Below the pieces are notes generated by a model. That model saw only the letters and a program-made list of their open reading frames with translations, had not been told where the DNA came from and made no database searches. Positions 8,853 through 17,600 of a stretch of 33,713 nt of DNA are shown one piece after another. The stretch is from Deltaproteobacteria bacterium (GTDB taxonomy: Bacteria > Desulfobacterota > Desulfomonilia > Desulfomonilales > Desulfomonilaceae). Where the stretch lies: NCBI GenBank assembly GCA_021777225.1, contig JAJYDQ010000031.1, positions 12,501 to 46,213 of the forward strand, read 5' to 3'. The number at the start of each line of letters is the position of its first letter. Within the stretch, counting starts at the first letter, position 1. Made by a program: the position numbers and the translations under genes.

Positions 8853-10606
8853 TCTCCGTCTCCGTGAGGCAATATCGGGAAAGTTAACCTGAACGTGGCC
8901 CCTTTTCCGGCAAGAGGATCAACCTCGATTGTTCCATGGTGGTCTTTTACTATACCATAACTTATAGAGAGCCCCAGGCCAGTTCCTTCACCAATTTTCT
9001 TGGTGGTAAAGAAAGGGTCGAAAATTTTTGATAAAATTGATTCCGGGACTCCTGGTCCGGTGTCGGAAACTGTCACTACCACACGTTCACTCTCGAGAAA
9101 CGACCTAATGGTGACAATCTTTTTCCTATCTTCAGGTTTTTCTTTTGATTCAGTCGGCTCCGAAAGCATGGCGTCGCGCGCGTTTAGAATAAGGTTTATG
9201 AATACCTGCTCGAGACGATTGACGTCTCCCAGTATCCTTGGGAGATGGTCGTCCAAATATAGTTCCCACTTTATCCCCCGGACTTCGAGCTGAGTCCCCA
9301 CGAGATTAAATACATTGGAAACAGGATAGTTTATGTCCAAGGGACTCATTGTCTCGTCGGCCTTCCTTCCAAATTGGCGAAGGTGATTGATGATCCTTGA
9401 CGCCCGTTGCACGCTGCAATTAATTTCCTGGGTAACCTGTTTCACGTCTTCGGTTGTAACATAAGCCCCTGCCCTGGTTTTCTTCCTGAGGTAATCACAT
9501 CCAAGCATTATCACATTGAGTGGTTGGTTAAGTTCATGGGCTATACCTGTTGCCATCTCCCCCAACGTGGCCATTTTACCGGCTTGTATCAGCTTTGCGC
9601 GTTTCTCCAATCTTTCAGTCACATCCCACACGGCGGCGATAATAGCAGGGCGATCCTGGTAGCGGCTTGTGCATGCCTGAAAATTAACCACAAAAAGCGA
9701 GCCATCTTTCCTCCTGTGCTGGACCACGGGGAAAAGGGCCACTTCAGTGGCAAAAAGTTTCTTGAGCTTGGAGCTGGTTTCTTCCCTGTCCCTGTCTAAG
9801 CCCAAGTCGGCAAAATTCATATTAAGTAATTCACTCTTCGAATAAAAATATTCCTCTTCAGCTCTGGCGTTGACATCCAGAATCATCATGGTCTGCGCAT
9901 CTATCACGAAAATAGGAGATGGCCCATTGTCGAAAAGGAACCTATACTTTTCCTCGGACTCTCTCAGTCTAGCCTCAGACGCTTTAAGATGAAAAAGCAT
10001 CCTGTTAAAGGAACGAGTCAGACCGCCTATCTCATCTGATGGTCCGGAGTCATCGTCGTCGACATCAAATTCTTCCTCGTAACCACCCCTGCCTCCTTGC
10101 GGTCCTGCCGAAAATCTTTCACCCGCCTCGCGACTTATCTGGTCCGCTCTCTCGGTCAACTGTAAAAGTGGTGACGTAATAATTTTGGAAATCCGTTCTA
10201 TAAAAAGCCAGCTTGCCGCTATTACCAAAACGCTTGCAAAAAAGTGGATTATCTTCAGATTATCAATAATCGCAGAATCACCCTTGAGTTTCGGAAAAAC
10301 CGCAAACTCTAGGGTGACGCCTACCACCATCACAACCCCTGTGACAACCAACAGGGCGCTTATCAGAATCCTGTTTTTAAAAGTCGCAAGAAATCCTACT
10401 TTGGGTTTTAGGTAACTTGGGAGGAGCTTTTCAAGTTTAAAAAGCTTGTCGAAAATTGAAATGGACGTCCTTACCGTCTCCGCGTCCCTGTTCCATAAGT
10501 CAATATGGTCCTGTCCAGGATTTAATAATTCATGAAAGGCTGCCGGTTCTGAGTCGTGAGGTTTAGAATTTCCAGTCATGGGACTTTCCAAGAGAGAACC
10601 CCGCAT
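8849..10606 (-). CDS. Membrane HAMP-PAS sensor histidine kinase
   Basis: A 585-residue protein. Two transmembrane segments (about residues 80-102 and 118-137) enclose a loop of only about 15 residues, so sensing is probably cytoplasmic or within the membrane. Then come a HAMP-like linker interrupted by a Gly-rich and very acidic stretch (about residues 165-190, with a run of Asp/Glu), a PAS domain (about 215-335), HisKA with the histidine in [10 protein letters not shown], and HATPase ([28 protein letters not shown]). The first ATG (10606) lacks a clear ribosome binding site; the ATG at 10579, behind GGAAAG, is an alternative start. It sits 33 bases after a REC-GAF gene and overlaps the next kinase by 4 bases. 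It is likely the input kinase of this signalling set. Confidence 0.92.
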   Translation of the reverse strand: MRGSLLESPMTGNSKPHDSEPAAFHELLNPGQDHIDLWNRDAETVRTSISIFDKLFKLEKLLPSYLKPKVGFLATFKNRILISALLVVTGVVMVVGVTLEFAVFPKLKGDSAIIDNLKIIHFFASVLVIAASWLFIERISKIITSPLLQLTERADQISREAGERFSAGPQGGRGGYEEEFDVDDDDSGPSDEIGGLTRSFNRMLFHLKASEARLRESEEKYRFLFDNGPSPIFVIDAQTMMILDVNARAEEEYFYSKSELLNMNFADLGLDRDREETSSKLKKLFATEVALFPVVQHRRKDGSLFVVNFQACTSRYQDRPAIIAAVWDVTERLEKRAKLIQAGKMATLGEMATGIAHELNQPLNVIMLGCDYLRKKTRAGAYVTTEDVKQVTQEINCSVQRASRIINHLRQFGRKADETMSPLDINYPVSNVFNLVGTQLEVRGIKWELYLDDHLPRILGDVNRLEQVFINLILNARDAMLSEPTESKEKPEDRKKIVTIRSFLESERVVVTVSDTGPGVPESILSKIFDPFFTTKKIGEGTGLGLSISYGIVKDHHGTIEVDPLAGKGATFRLTFPILPHGDGE

Positions 10607-10639
10607 ATAAAAATCTACCGGCAGCCTGTACGGGAAAAG

Positions 10640-11587
10640 TTAAGCCCAACCGTCTTTGTCAAAGTAATCCCAAAGATCGTCTCGAAGAGCCTCGCACTCG
10701 TCTTTGAGGTCTTCATAAGAACGGGCGTTTTCTATGGCAAGGGCAACCTGTTCGGCAAAACTGAAAAGGAACCTGACTTCGTCCTCGGAAAACTTTCTGG
10801 GTACCGAAGTGTAAACTCTCAGTGCGCCTATCACCTTATTGCGGATGATCAATGGCACACTTAAAATAGACGCTATTCCTTCACGCTTAGCCTCAGCGGG
10901 ATATTGAACCGCCGGATCAGTTGAAGCGTCCTCTATCCACATTGGTTTACCGTTGAGTGTTGTGTCCGACAAACTTTTCGACGAATCCAGAGGGCCCTTG
11001 TTAACATAGTTGCGACTAAGACCATGATAGGCGAAAATTCGCATTTTCTCCCTGTTTTTATCCATAAGGCTCAAGGAGCTGCCCTTGACTTTCATGACCT
11101 TGACCACTCCTTGCACGATTAAGTCCAATACTTCTTTAAGATTTAAGGTGGAAGAAATAGCATTCTTGATTTCGGCAAAGGTATCTTCACGATAACGTTT
11201 GTCTAAACGCGACTTCCTTCCATTCATAACCTTTTCCACAAGTTCCGTAAGCTGGTCTGGAGTAAACGGCTTTCTGATATAATCCACGGCCCCCAGTTTC
11301 ATGGCTTTTACGGCAGAATCCACGGTTGAATATGCGGTAAACATGATTACCGAAAGGTCCGGGTCAATTTCCAGCATGGCTTCCATCGCCTGCAGCCCGT
11401 CCATCCCAGGCATCTTGAGGTCGGTGATCAGTATGTCGAACCCTCCCTCTTTCAATGTCTCCACCGCCTGTTCCCCTTTTCGACAGGTTTCAACCAGATA
11501 ATTCTCATCATTTAGAATACGGGTAACACTATCCAACACTATCTTTTCATCATCCAACACAAGAATTTTGCCTTTTTTCTTTTCCAT
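10640..11587 (-). CDS. REC-GAF response regulator without DNA-binding domain (second copy)
   Basis: A 315-residue cytosolic protein starting at ATG 11587 with GGAG nearby. The receiver domain (about 1-125) has LVLDDE, acceptor Asp in ITDLKMPG, MFTAYS and the lysine in IRKPF. The GAF domain (about 145-295) ends LAIENARSYE. It is the most diverged of the three REC-GAF proteins here and carries a C-terminal tail rich in Asp/Glu, Trp and Phe (DDLWDYFDKDGWA) not found in the other two. It lies 33 bases downstream of the first REC-GAF gene and 33 bases upstream of the membrane kinase, consistent with one transcript. As in its paralogues, there is no DNA-binding or enzymatic output domain. Confidence 0.9.
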   Translation of the reverse strand: MEKKKGKILVLDDEKIVLDSVTRILNDENYLVETCRKGEQAVETLKEGGFDILITDLKMPGMDGLQAMEAMLEIDPDLSVIMFTAYSTVDSAVKAMKLGAVDYIRKPFTPDQLTELVEKVMNGRKSRLDKRYREDTFAEIKNAISSTLNLKEVLDLIVQGVVKVMKVKGSSLSLMDKNREKMRIFAYHGLSRNYVNKGPLDSSKSLSDTTLNGKPMWIEDASTDPAVQYPAEAKREGIASILSVPLIIRNKVIGALRVYTSVPRKFSEDEVRFLFSFAEQVALAIENARSYEDLKDECEALRDDLWDYFDKDGWA

Positions 11588-11620
11588 TTTAGTTTTCTCC
11601 AGAAAATGATCGCTTTCTTA

Positions 11621-12646
11621 TCACTGTTCGAATTTGTGGAAAATTTCATTCACCCACTGGTGCTCGTTTGTGACAAGAAGATCCGGCGCCCTCTCGCCTT
11701 TCAGTCCGGGGGCGTTCTTCTTCAATCCATCTATATCTTTCCTGACGCTTTCGTACGCCATAGCGTTTTCAAGGGCTCTAACTCCCTGTTCCGCGAATTT
11801 TGTCAAAAGGGCTAGTTCGTCGTCGTCGAAAGACCGTTTTTCTCCACTATAGATTCCACTATAGATTCTTAGAACACCAAGGACGGTTGTACCAAGCGTC
11901 ATCGGAATCGAAAGTATTGAGACTATTCCTTCAGCCCTCGCCTTATCGGGATATTGAAGGTTTGAGTCGAAATCGACTTCTTCAATAAGTACCGCCTTTT
12001 CGGACTGAAAAATCTCTGAAACACTCTTTTCGCTGTCTAAGGTTCCTTTCCCCACGTATTCGTCACTTAATCCACAGTATGAAGCCATCTCCAGGACCTG
12101 GTCATTTTTTCGGTGTATCAGGAGAGAAGCTCCTTTTACCTTGAACAGACCGACGACACTTGTGCAGATAAGTCTAAGCACCTCTTTGAGGTCCAAACTG
12201 GATTTAATTGCCTTCTCCGCATCGCTGTAAAGTTTCTCAATCTCTTTGTCTCGCCGTTTCTTCCTAACCTTACCCAGAGCGCGTTCCGTAACTTCAAGGA
12301 GTTCTTCTGGAGTAAAGGGTTTGGGAAGGTAATCCAGCGCGCCCAGCTTCATGGATTCCACAGCGGAATCTACAGTTGCAAAGCCGGTAAACATAACTAC
12401 ACCGGTATCGGGGTGGTTCTCGGCTACAGCTTGAACTGCCTCCATGCCGCTTTTATCAGGCATCATCAAGTCGGTGAGCACAACATCATAGGGATTGCGA
12501 GCAAGTAAATCCAAAGCCTGGTCAACCCGCATCGCCCCATCTATTTCGTATCCCTCTTCTTCAAGGATCCTTCGGACACTTTCCTGGACTATTTGCTCGT
12601 CATCAATTACCAAAATGGTTGCCTTCGGTTTCCCGGTGGCGTTCAT
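11621..12646 (-). CDS. REC-GAF response regulator without DNA-binding domain (first copy)
   Basis: A 341-residue protein starting at ATG 12646 behind a strong AAGGAGG. The receiver domain has VIDDEQ, acceptor Asp in LTDLMMPD, MFTG and LPKPF; the GAF domain follows a helical linker and ends RALENAMAYE. The REC part is nearly the same as in the protein at 6373-7302 (VQESVRRILEE and TDLMMPD are shared), so these two probably arose by duplication. In the GAF domain the motif LRIYSG is extended by a second IYSG, caused by a 12-base tandem duplication at 11844-11867 that the paralogues lack. The C-terminal tail (about 40 residues, ending NEIFHKFEQ) is unique. It lies 34 bases downstream of the SfrA-like gene, which ties the signalling genes to the redox enzyme. 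Confidence 0.9.
   Translation of the reverse strand: MNATGKPKATILVIDDEQIVQESVRRILEEEGYEIDGAMRVDQALDLLARNPYDVVLTDLMMPDKSGMEAVQAVAENHPDTGVVMFTGFATVDSAVESMKLGALDYLPKPFTPEELLEVTERALGKVRKKRRDKEIEKLYSDAEKAIKSSLDLKEVLRLICTSVVGLFKVKGASLLIHRKNDQVLEMASYCGLSDEYVGKGTLDSEKSVSEIFQSEKAVLIEEVDFDSNLQYPDKARAEGIVSILSIPMTLGTTVLGVLRIYSGIYSGEKRSFDDDELALLTKFAEQGVRALENAMAYESVRKDIDGLKKNAPGLKGERAPDLLVTNEHQWVNEIFHKFEQ
11844..11867. repeat. 12-bp tandem duplication inside a REC-GAF gene
   Basis: The unit CCACTATAGATT occurs twice in a row with no mismatch. In the minus-strand reading frame it adds four residues (IYSG) next to an identical IYSG in the GAF domain. The two paralogous GAF genes have a single copy of the matching motif, so it looks like a recent in-frame slippage event. 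Confidence 0.85.
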
Positions 12647-12680
12647 ATTAACCTCCTTAATTATGTTGGTCGGCGACGAG

Positions 12681-15308
12681 TCAAGCGGCCGGCGTCTTAC
12701 CGGGCGTGGCTAATTTCACTCGACAAACATTCGTATTTTCATCGAAAAGCCTATATACACCCATACCTGGAAAGTTCACCGGGACAAAGATCAATCCTCG
12801 ACTGATTTTGTATGAAATCTCCACCGGGGCCTCAAAGGAGCCCCTAGGGGACATGACTTCGATCAAATCTCCCTGTTTAAGTCCCAGGTCTTTGGCGTCG
12901 TCAGGATTAATTTCAACATTTCCGCATGAACAGAGGCCTAACAGGTTCATTGATCGCGTAGAAGTTGATCCAAAATGGTACATGGAACGTCCTACTACCA
13001 TTTCAAACGGATAATCCTCAGCATCCTTGTCAGGGGCTTCCCAAGTCCTGACTGGCGCAAATGAGAATGGTTTTTCAGAAGAAAGACGCTCGGGATTTGT
13101 CGAAAACGGGCGCAAGATTTTACCATTACCTTCCAGGTCCGGAAGTGTGATGCCTTTGTAAGTTGGTATTGTCCGGGAAATTTCGCTCAGGACATCAGCC
13201 GACCTGAAATAACCCATGGGATGTCCCATTGTCTTGGCAAGCTCCTCGAGAATAGACCAATCCGGCATCGTCGGTCCCAACGGCGGGATTACCTGCGCCA
13301 ACCGCTGAATTCGATGCTCGATGTTGGTCATGGTTCCTTCCTTTTCAGCAAATGACGCCACAGGAAAAACACAGTGGGCTAGTTCCGCTGTTGGGCTCAT
13401 AAACATGTCCTGAATGACAAGCAACTCCGCCTTTTTTAGCGCTGACGCCCAGCGTCCGGCATTTGGATAATCAGTTAGAGGATCCGCTCCTGCTATATAT
13501 ATAGCCCTAACTTCCCCGCTTTCCAGACCTCTTGCGATTTCCGTGGCCGTCTTTCCTTTGCTGTACGGAAGCTTCGCCTTCCAAGTTTTTTCAAAAAGAT
13601 CCCTCACAGCAGCCATGTCCTGGTAGCCAGGCATGTATTCAGGCATCACACCCATATCACACAGGCCAACAATGTTGCCTTTTTCGAATATGGGATAGAC
13701 TCCCGAGTTAGAGCGTCCCATTGCGCCAGTTAGGAGAGCGAGATTCACCAGATTCATCACGCACTGGAGGCCATTCTCCTGGAGGATCACGTCTCCTCCA
13801 AAAATTATTGACGCTGTCGAAGCCTCCGCGAATATCCTGGCGGCCTCCTCAAGTTCTTCGGCCGACAGTCCGGTTCTCTTCAGAATTCCCTTTAGCGGAA
13901 TTTTATCAAGCAGGCCCTTCATCGGAAGAAAATTCGTCGTCCTGTCCCTGACAAATTTACGGTCCCAAAGATCAAGATCGAGAATGATCTTCATCATTCC
14001 CAATGCCAGTTCACTCTCGGAGTAAGGCCTGATTCGCAATCTTGTCCGAGCAAAGGGGTCCAGACTGGTTTGACGCGAATTGGCGACTATTACGTTGCTG
14101 TCGTAACGGCGAGACGCTATCTTGATCTTCCAACCCAAAGCAGGGGTTTCTTCCACTGGATCAATCCCGATGACCAGGACCGCCTCTGTCTTCAGAAGTT
14201 CTTCCAGTGTGTTTGGGGTTCCCTTGACTCCACAAGTCAGTTCCATGGCCCGTTGCACTCGCAAGAAACTGAACCGTGCTTCGCTGTCGATATTGTTGGT
14301 TCCAATTACTGATCGGAAAAATTTCTGGAAGGCGTAACAGTCTTCATTGGTTAATCTTGGTGAGGCCAATCCGGCAATACTGTCCGGTCCTGATTCCAGG
14401 ATAATTTTTTTAAACTTCTCGGAAACATATGAGAGTGATTCTTCCCAGAATACAGGACGAAGGACCCCTCCCCTCCTGAGCCATGGCGAAACCAGACGGT
14501 CCTTGTTATGAACGAGATCATACCCAAACCGCCCGCCTACGCAGAGGTTGCCGCTATTGTGGGAAGCTGGATCAGTGGTTATCCGAAAAATCTTGTCGTC
14601 CTTGACATTCATCTCCATTCGGCATCCAGCCGAACAGAGCGTACATATTGTCGGAGTTTTTCTTAGTTCCCATGAACGCGCCCAGTTCTTGGACTCTTTG
14701 TATGACATGGCGCCGCTGGGACACGCCTCCACGCATTCACCGCAAAAATCACATTTTAGGACCCCGCCGTCTCGAGTATTGATACGGGCATTGTACCCCA
14801 GTTCCTGAAGGGCGAGCGCGCCGGCGCCTATAACCTCGTGACACACTTTTACACATCTTAAACAGGTTATGCACAAGTTGGGATTGTACTGTATCAACGG
14901 CCAGTTTTTGACTATCGAACCACTACGCCTCTCCATAAGGTATTCCGTTCCGGCGATTCCCAGCCGGTAAGTAAGCGTCTGGATTTCGCACTCTCCGGCG
15001 GCAGGACAAATCGGGCAATCGAGAGGATGATCCATAAGCACAAGCTTCATCACCTCTTCCCGGATATTTTTTACCTGAGGGGTGTCAGTGTGTACCTTCA
15101 TACCGTCCCTCACAACAGTGTTGCACGAGGTCATTGGACGGTGTACGCCTTCTATTTCCACTACACACATTCTGCATGAATCCGATGGAGTGATCTTCGG
15201 ATAATAACAAAGAGTAGGGATCCAAATCCCCGCTTGATTAGCAGCCTCGAGGATTGTCATCCCCTCGGAGGCGTTCACTTCAATATCGTCGATAGTTAGA
15301 AGAGGCAT
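12681..15308 (-). CDS. sfrA: NuoG/FdhA-like iron-sulfur molybdopterin-fold subunit, SfrA-like
   Basis: An 875-residue cytosolic protein. The N-terminus is a [2Fe-2S] domain (C34, C45, C48, C62), then a His-Cys cluster box (H94, C98, C101, C107), two [4Fe-4S] ferredoxin motifs (CITCLRCVKVC and CDFCGECVEAC, about 146-200), and a further cluster motif CTLCSAGC leading into the molybdopterin oxidoreductase fold with a C-terminal molydop-binding domain. Active formate dehydrogenases have Sec or Cys after NNxDxxARxC; here the matching stretch is TNNIDSEARFSFLRV with neither, so formate oxidation is unlikely, as in NuoG. Paired with the GltD-like subunit upstream (70-base gap), it matches the two-subunit SfrAB NADPH oxidoreductase of Geobacter. 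No NuoE- or hydrogenase-type partner is next to it. The start is ATG 15308 with AAGGA. The sfrA name is by architecture and pairing only. Confidence 0.78.
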   Translation of the reverse strand: MPLLTIDDIEVNASEGMTILEAANQAGIWIPTLCYYPKITPSDSCRMCVVEIEGVHRPMTSCNTVVRDGMKVHTDTPQVKNIREEVMKLVLMDHPLDCPICPAAGECEIQTLTYRLGIAGTEYLMERRSGSIVKNWPLIQYNPNLCITCLRCVKVCHEVIGAGALALQELGYNARINTRDGGVLKCDFCGECVEACPSGAMSYKESKNWARSWELRKTPTICTLCSAGCRMEMNVKDDKIFRITTDPASHNSGNLCVGGRFGYDLVHNKDRLVSPWLRRGGVLRPVFWEESLSYVSEKFKKIILESGPDSIAGLASPRLTNEDCYAFQKFFRSVIGTNNIDSEARFSFLRVQRAMELTCGVKGTPNTLEELLKTEAVLVIGIDPVEETPALGWKIKIASRRYDSNVIVANSRQTSLDPFARTRLRIRPYSESELALGMMKIILDLDLWDRKFVRDRTTNFLPMKGLLDKIPLKGILKRTGLSAEELEEAARIFAEASTASIIFGGDVILQENGLQCVMNLVNLALLTGAMGRSNSGVYPIFEKGNIVGLCDMGVMPEYMPGYQDMAAVRDLFEKTWKAKLPYSKGKTATEIARGLESGEVRAIYIAGADPLTDYPNAGRWASALKKAELLVIQDMFMSPTAELAHCVFPVASFAEKEGTMTNIEHRIQRLAQVIPPLGPTMPDWSILEELAKTMGHPMGYFRSADVLSEISRTIPTYKGITLPDLEGNGKILRPFSTNPERLSSEKPFSFAPVRTWEAPDKDAEDYPFEMVVGRSMYHFGSTSTRSMNLLGLCSCGNVEINPDDAKDLGLKQGDLIEVMSPRGSFEAPVEISYKISRGLIFVPVNFPGMGVYRLFDENTNVCRVKLATPGKTPAA

Positions 15309-15378
15309 TTTTCGGTCCTTGTATTTTGGAAACGAATTTTACGCTCTAACCGGCTTATCAAAACAATTTGAGTAATTC

Positions 15379-17355
15379 TCAAGACGCCGCTTTATCGACC
15401 GCTAAAAGGATAAGATGAAAACATCGCAGACAACGACTTGCTTCTATGAATGAACCTTTTTGAGTAAGCCCCGAATCAACTTCACGGAAACTATCTATTC
15501 TTTCAAGTGGTTCAAGTTTCATCGTCGAAACCTTTCCGCCTTCCCTGGATGGTGTCCGAGCCGTAACCAGGACCCCGTGATTCTCTTCAATCTTGGCTAT
15601 TAAGTCCTCCATCCACTGACTATCGGATGGATTACATTTACCCGTGTTCACATATTCATGGATCATTCTCGCCGCCCTTTTGCCTCCTGCCAGCGCGTGC
15701 ACTACGGTCAGAGGTCCGCTAACCACATCTCCAGCGGCGAATATTCCGGGTCTCGAAGTCATCATGGTTGACGGATCTACTTTGATCGTAACGTGACGGG
15801 TAATTTCTATTCCATCATCCGGGGAAATAAAATCCAATGCCGACGTTTGACCTATCGCCGGGATTAGTGTATCCGCTTCAAGAACAAATTCTGATCCTTG
15901 AACCGGGACAGGTCTTCTTCTGCCACTTTTGTCAGGTTCCCCAAGTTCCATTCTAATACACTTCAAGCCTGTCATCTTGTTGTCACGTTCAAGGATTTCG
16001 ATAGGCTGGGTTAGAAAATGGAACTCGATTCCTTCCTCTCCGGCGTCTTCCACTTCTTCAGGTTCGGCAGGCATTTCAGACTGTGTCCTGCGATAAACAA
16101 TTGAAACTTTGGGAGCGCCCATTCTTAGACATGTCCTGGCACAGTCAATTGCCGTATTTCCGCCACCAACAATGATCACATTTTCGCCTAAGGACACTTC
16201 CTTGCCCAGGTTAATATTCCTCAGAAAATCTATTCCTCCCGAAAATACCCCGGCGATTCCATCGGTTTCACCCTTTATTCCCAACGGGGTTGATTTGTGT
16301 GAACCCAGACCTAGAAAAACTGCCCGATAACCTTCCCTAAACAGATCATTAATTCCAAAATGCTTTCCAAGCTTGGCCCCGCGCTTGACCGTGACGCCGA
16401 GGTCGCACAGAATATCAATTTCCCGTTCTAGAACATCCCTTGGCTGACGATATGGGGGAATCCCCACAGCCACCATTCCACCGGATTCCGGAAGATCTTC
16501 AAAGATTGTTACAGGATGACCGAGTCGATTCAGATAGTATGCGGCGGATAAACCAGCGGGGCCAGCCCCTATAACCGCTATTGGATCGCCGGTCAACTCG
16601 ACCTTTTCCAAAGGAGGTTTTAGGTGATGAATCATCTCGTAGTCGGCGGCGACACGTTTCAAGGTCTTGATTGGTATTGCAACATCACCCATGTTGGCTA
16701 CACTACACGCCTTCTCACATGGGGCCGGACAGATTCGTCCAGTGATTCCGGGAAGAGGCATTTCCCGGCGAATGATTTCAAGCGCCTCCCCATAACGAAG
16801 TTCCTGCAACATTTCCACGTAACCTGGGATGTTGATATGGCAAGGGCAAGTGTTCATGCACGGCGCCGAAACACTTCCCACGAAACGAAACGGACCATCA
16901 GAGACCCCATGTTTTACGGCGTTCAGGAAATGCTCTCTAAAATGTTCAAGGCCGTCTGAAAGCAGCTCTCCGGCGCTTTGGCAGACCGAACATTTTGCCG
17001 CGTCATTGAGTACCCCAGCCATACGTCTCAGAAGGACCAAATCCGATTCCTGTCCCTCGCCCCGCATGATACGATCCAGGGTTACCAATATAAGCTTGGA
17101 GCCCTTTATTCCCGTGATGCACTTTCCACAGCAGTATTTGGTCTGAATCTGCTTGACGTACTCCGCCACCATAGGAACAAAATCAAAGTTTTCCTTGAAT
17201 TGCAGGAAACCCTTTCCGCTCATTACCGCTACAACGTTGTCCGGAAAACTCTTCTCGGAGGGGAAATCTTCAGGACCACCGCCTTCGGTAACATCCTCCC
17301 CGTTCTTGCGGTACCTCAATACCTTGCCCCAACGTCCAAGAATAATGGACTTCAT
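15379..17355 (-). CDS. sfrB: NuoF-C/GltD fusion flavoprotein, SfrB-like NADPH oxidoreductase subunit
   Basis: A 658-residue protein. The first part has a NuoF-type C-terminal Fe-S region (KYCCGKC near residue 80, CSVCQSA near 125). It is followed by a GltD-like unit: two cysteine sets for [4Fe-4S] clusters (CMNTCPCHINIPGY and CPAPCEKAC), an FAD-binding motif VIGAGPAGLSAAYYL, an NADPH-binding motif VIIVGGGNTAIDCAR, and the C-terminal FAD motif IFAAGDVVSGP. A last cysteine pair is RCLRC near the end. It should oxidise or reduce NADP(H) via FAD and pass electrons to the SfrA-like subunit. The start is ATG 17355 behind GGAGG; a TTG four codons earlier overlaps that site. It is the first gene of the long redox-signalling unit and has a good candidate promoter about 190 bases upstream. 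Confidence 0.82.
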   Translation of the reverse strand: MKSIILGRWGKVLRYRKNGEDVTEGGGPEDFPSEKSFPDNVVAVMSGKGFLQFKENFDFVPMVAEYVKQIQTKYCCGKCITGIKGSKLILVTLDRIMRGEGQESDLVLLRRMAGVLNDAAKCSVCQSAGELLSDGLEHFREHFLNAVKHGVSDGPFRFVGSVSAPCMNTCPCHINIPGYVEMLQELRYGEALEIIRREMPLPGITGRICPAPCEKACSVANMGDVAIPIKTLKRVAADYEMIHHLKPPLEKVELTGDPIAVIGAGPAGLSAAYYLNRLGHPVTIFEDLPESGGMVAVGIPPYRQPRDVLEREIDILCDLGVTVKRGAKLGKHFGINDLFREGYRAVFLGLGSHKSTPLGIKGETDGIAGVFSGGIDFLRNINLGKEVSLGENVIIVGGGNTAIDCARTCLRMGAPKVSIVYRRTQSEMPAEPEEVEDAGEEGIEFHFLTQPIEILERDNKMTGLKCIRMELGEPDKSGRRRPVPVQGSEFVLEADTLIPAIGQTSALDFISPDDGIEITRHVTIKVDPSTMMTSRPGIFAAGDVVSGPLTVVHALAGGKRAARMIHEYVNTGKCNPSDSQWMEDLIAKIEENHGVLVTARTPSREGGKVSTMKLEPLERIDSFREVDSGLTQKGSFIEASRCLRCFHLILLAVDKAAS

Positions 17356-17541
17356 TTGGTCCTCCAATCAGTGGGAAGCTCCAAAATCTATCGAGCAAAC
17401 ATATCCAGGAACAAATCAGCAGAAAAATTTTTAAAGGAATCTCTAACTATTATTGATTATCTTAAAGAAGTTTTCGAATTATCTTTCTTTCGGCATTTTT
17501 AACCTAACGCGTCACTTGAGGGCGCTGCTTAGTGGAAAGTC

Positions 17542-17570
17542 ACTATAGCCCAATATTCAATGGAAGTGAA
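17542..17570 (-). promoter_or_regulatory. Candidate sigma-70 promoter for the sfrBA-signalling unit
   Basis: On the minus strand TTCACT (4 of 6 matches to the -35 consensus), a 17-base spacer and TATAGT (5 of 6 to the -10 consensus) lie in the gap between selD and sfrB, about 190 bases upstream of the sfrB start. The long A/T-rich leader could hold further control sites. Confidence 0.45.
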
Positions 17571-17600
17571 TCAGGAAAATGTCTTCGGTAATTTTTTTGT

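Noticed and set aside
12681-15308. Catalytic formate dehydrogenase alpha subunit
   Set aside because: The Sec/Cys active-site residue is missing and the partner is GltD-like, which fits an SfrAB-type enzyme better.
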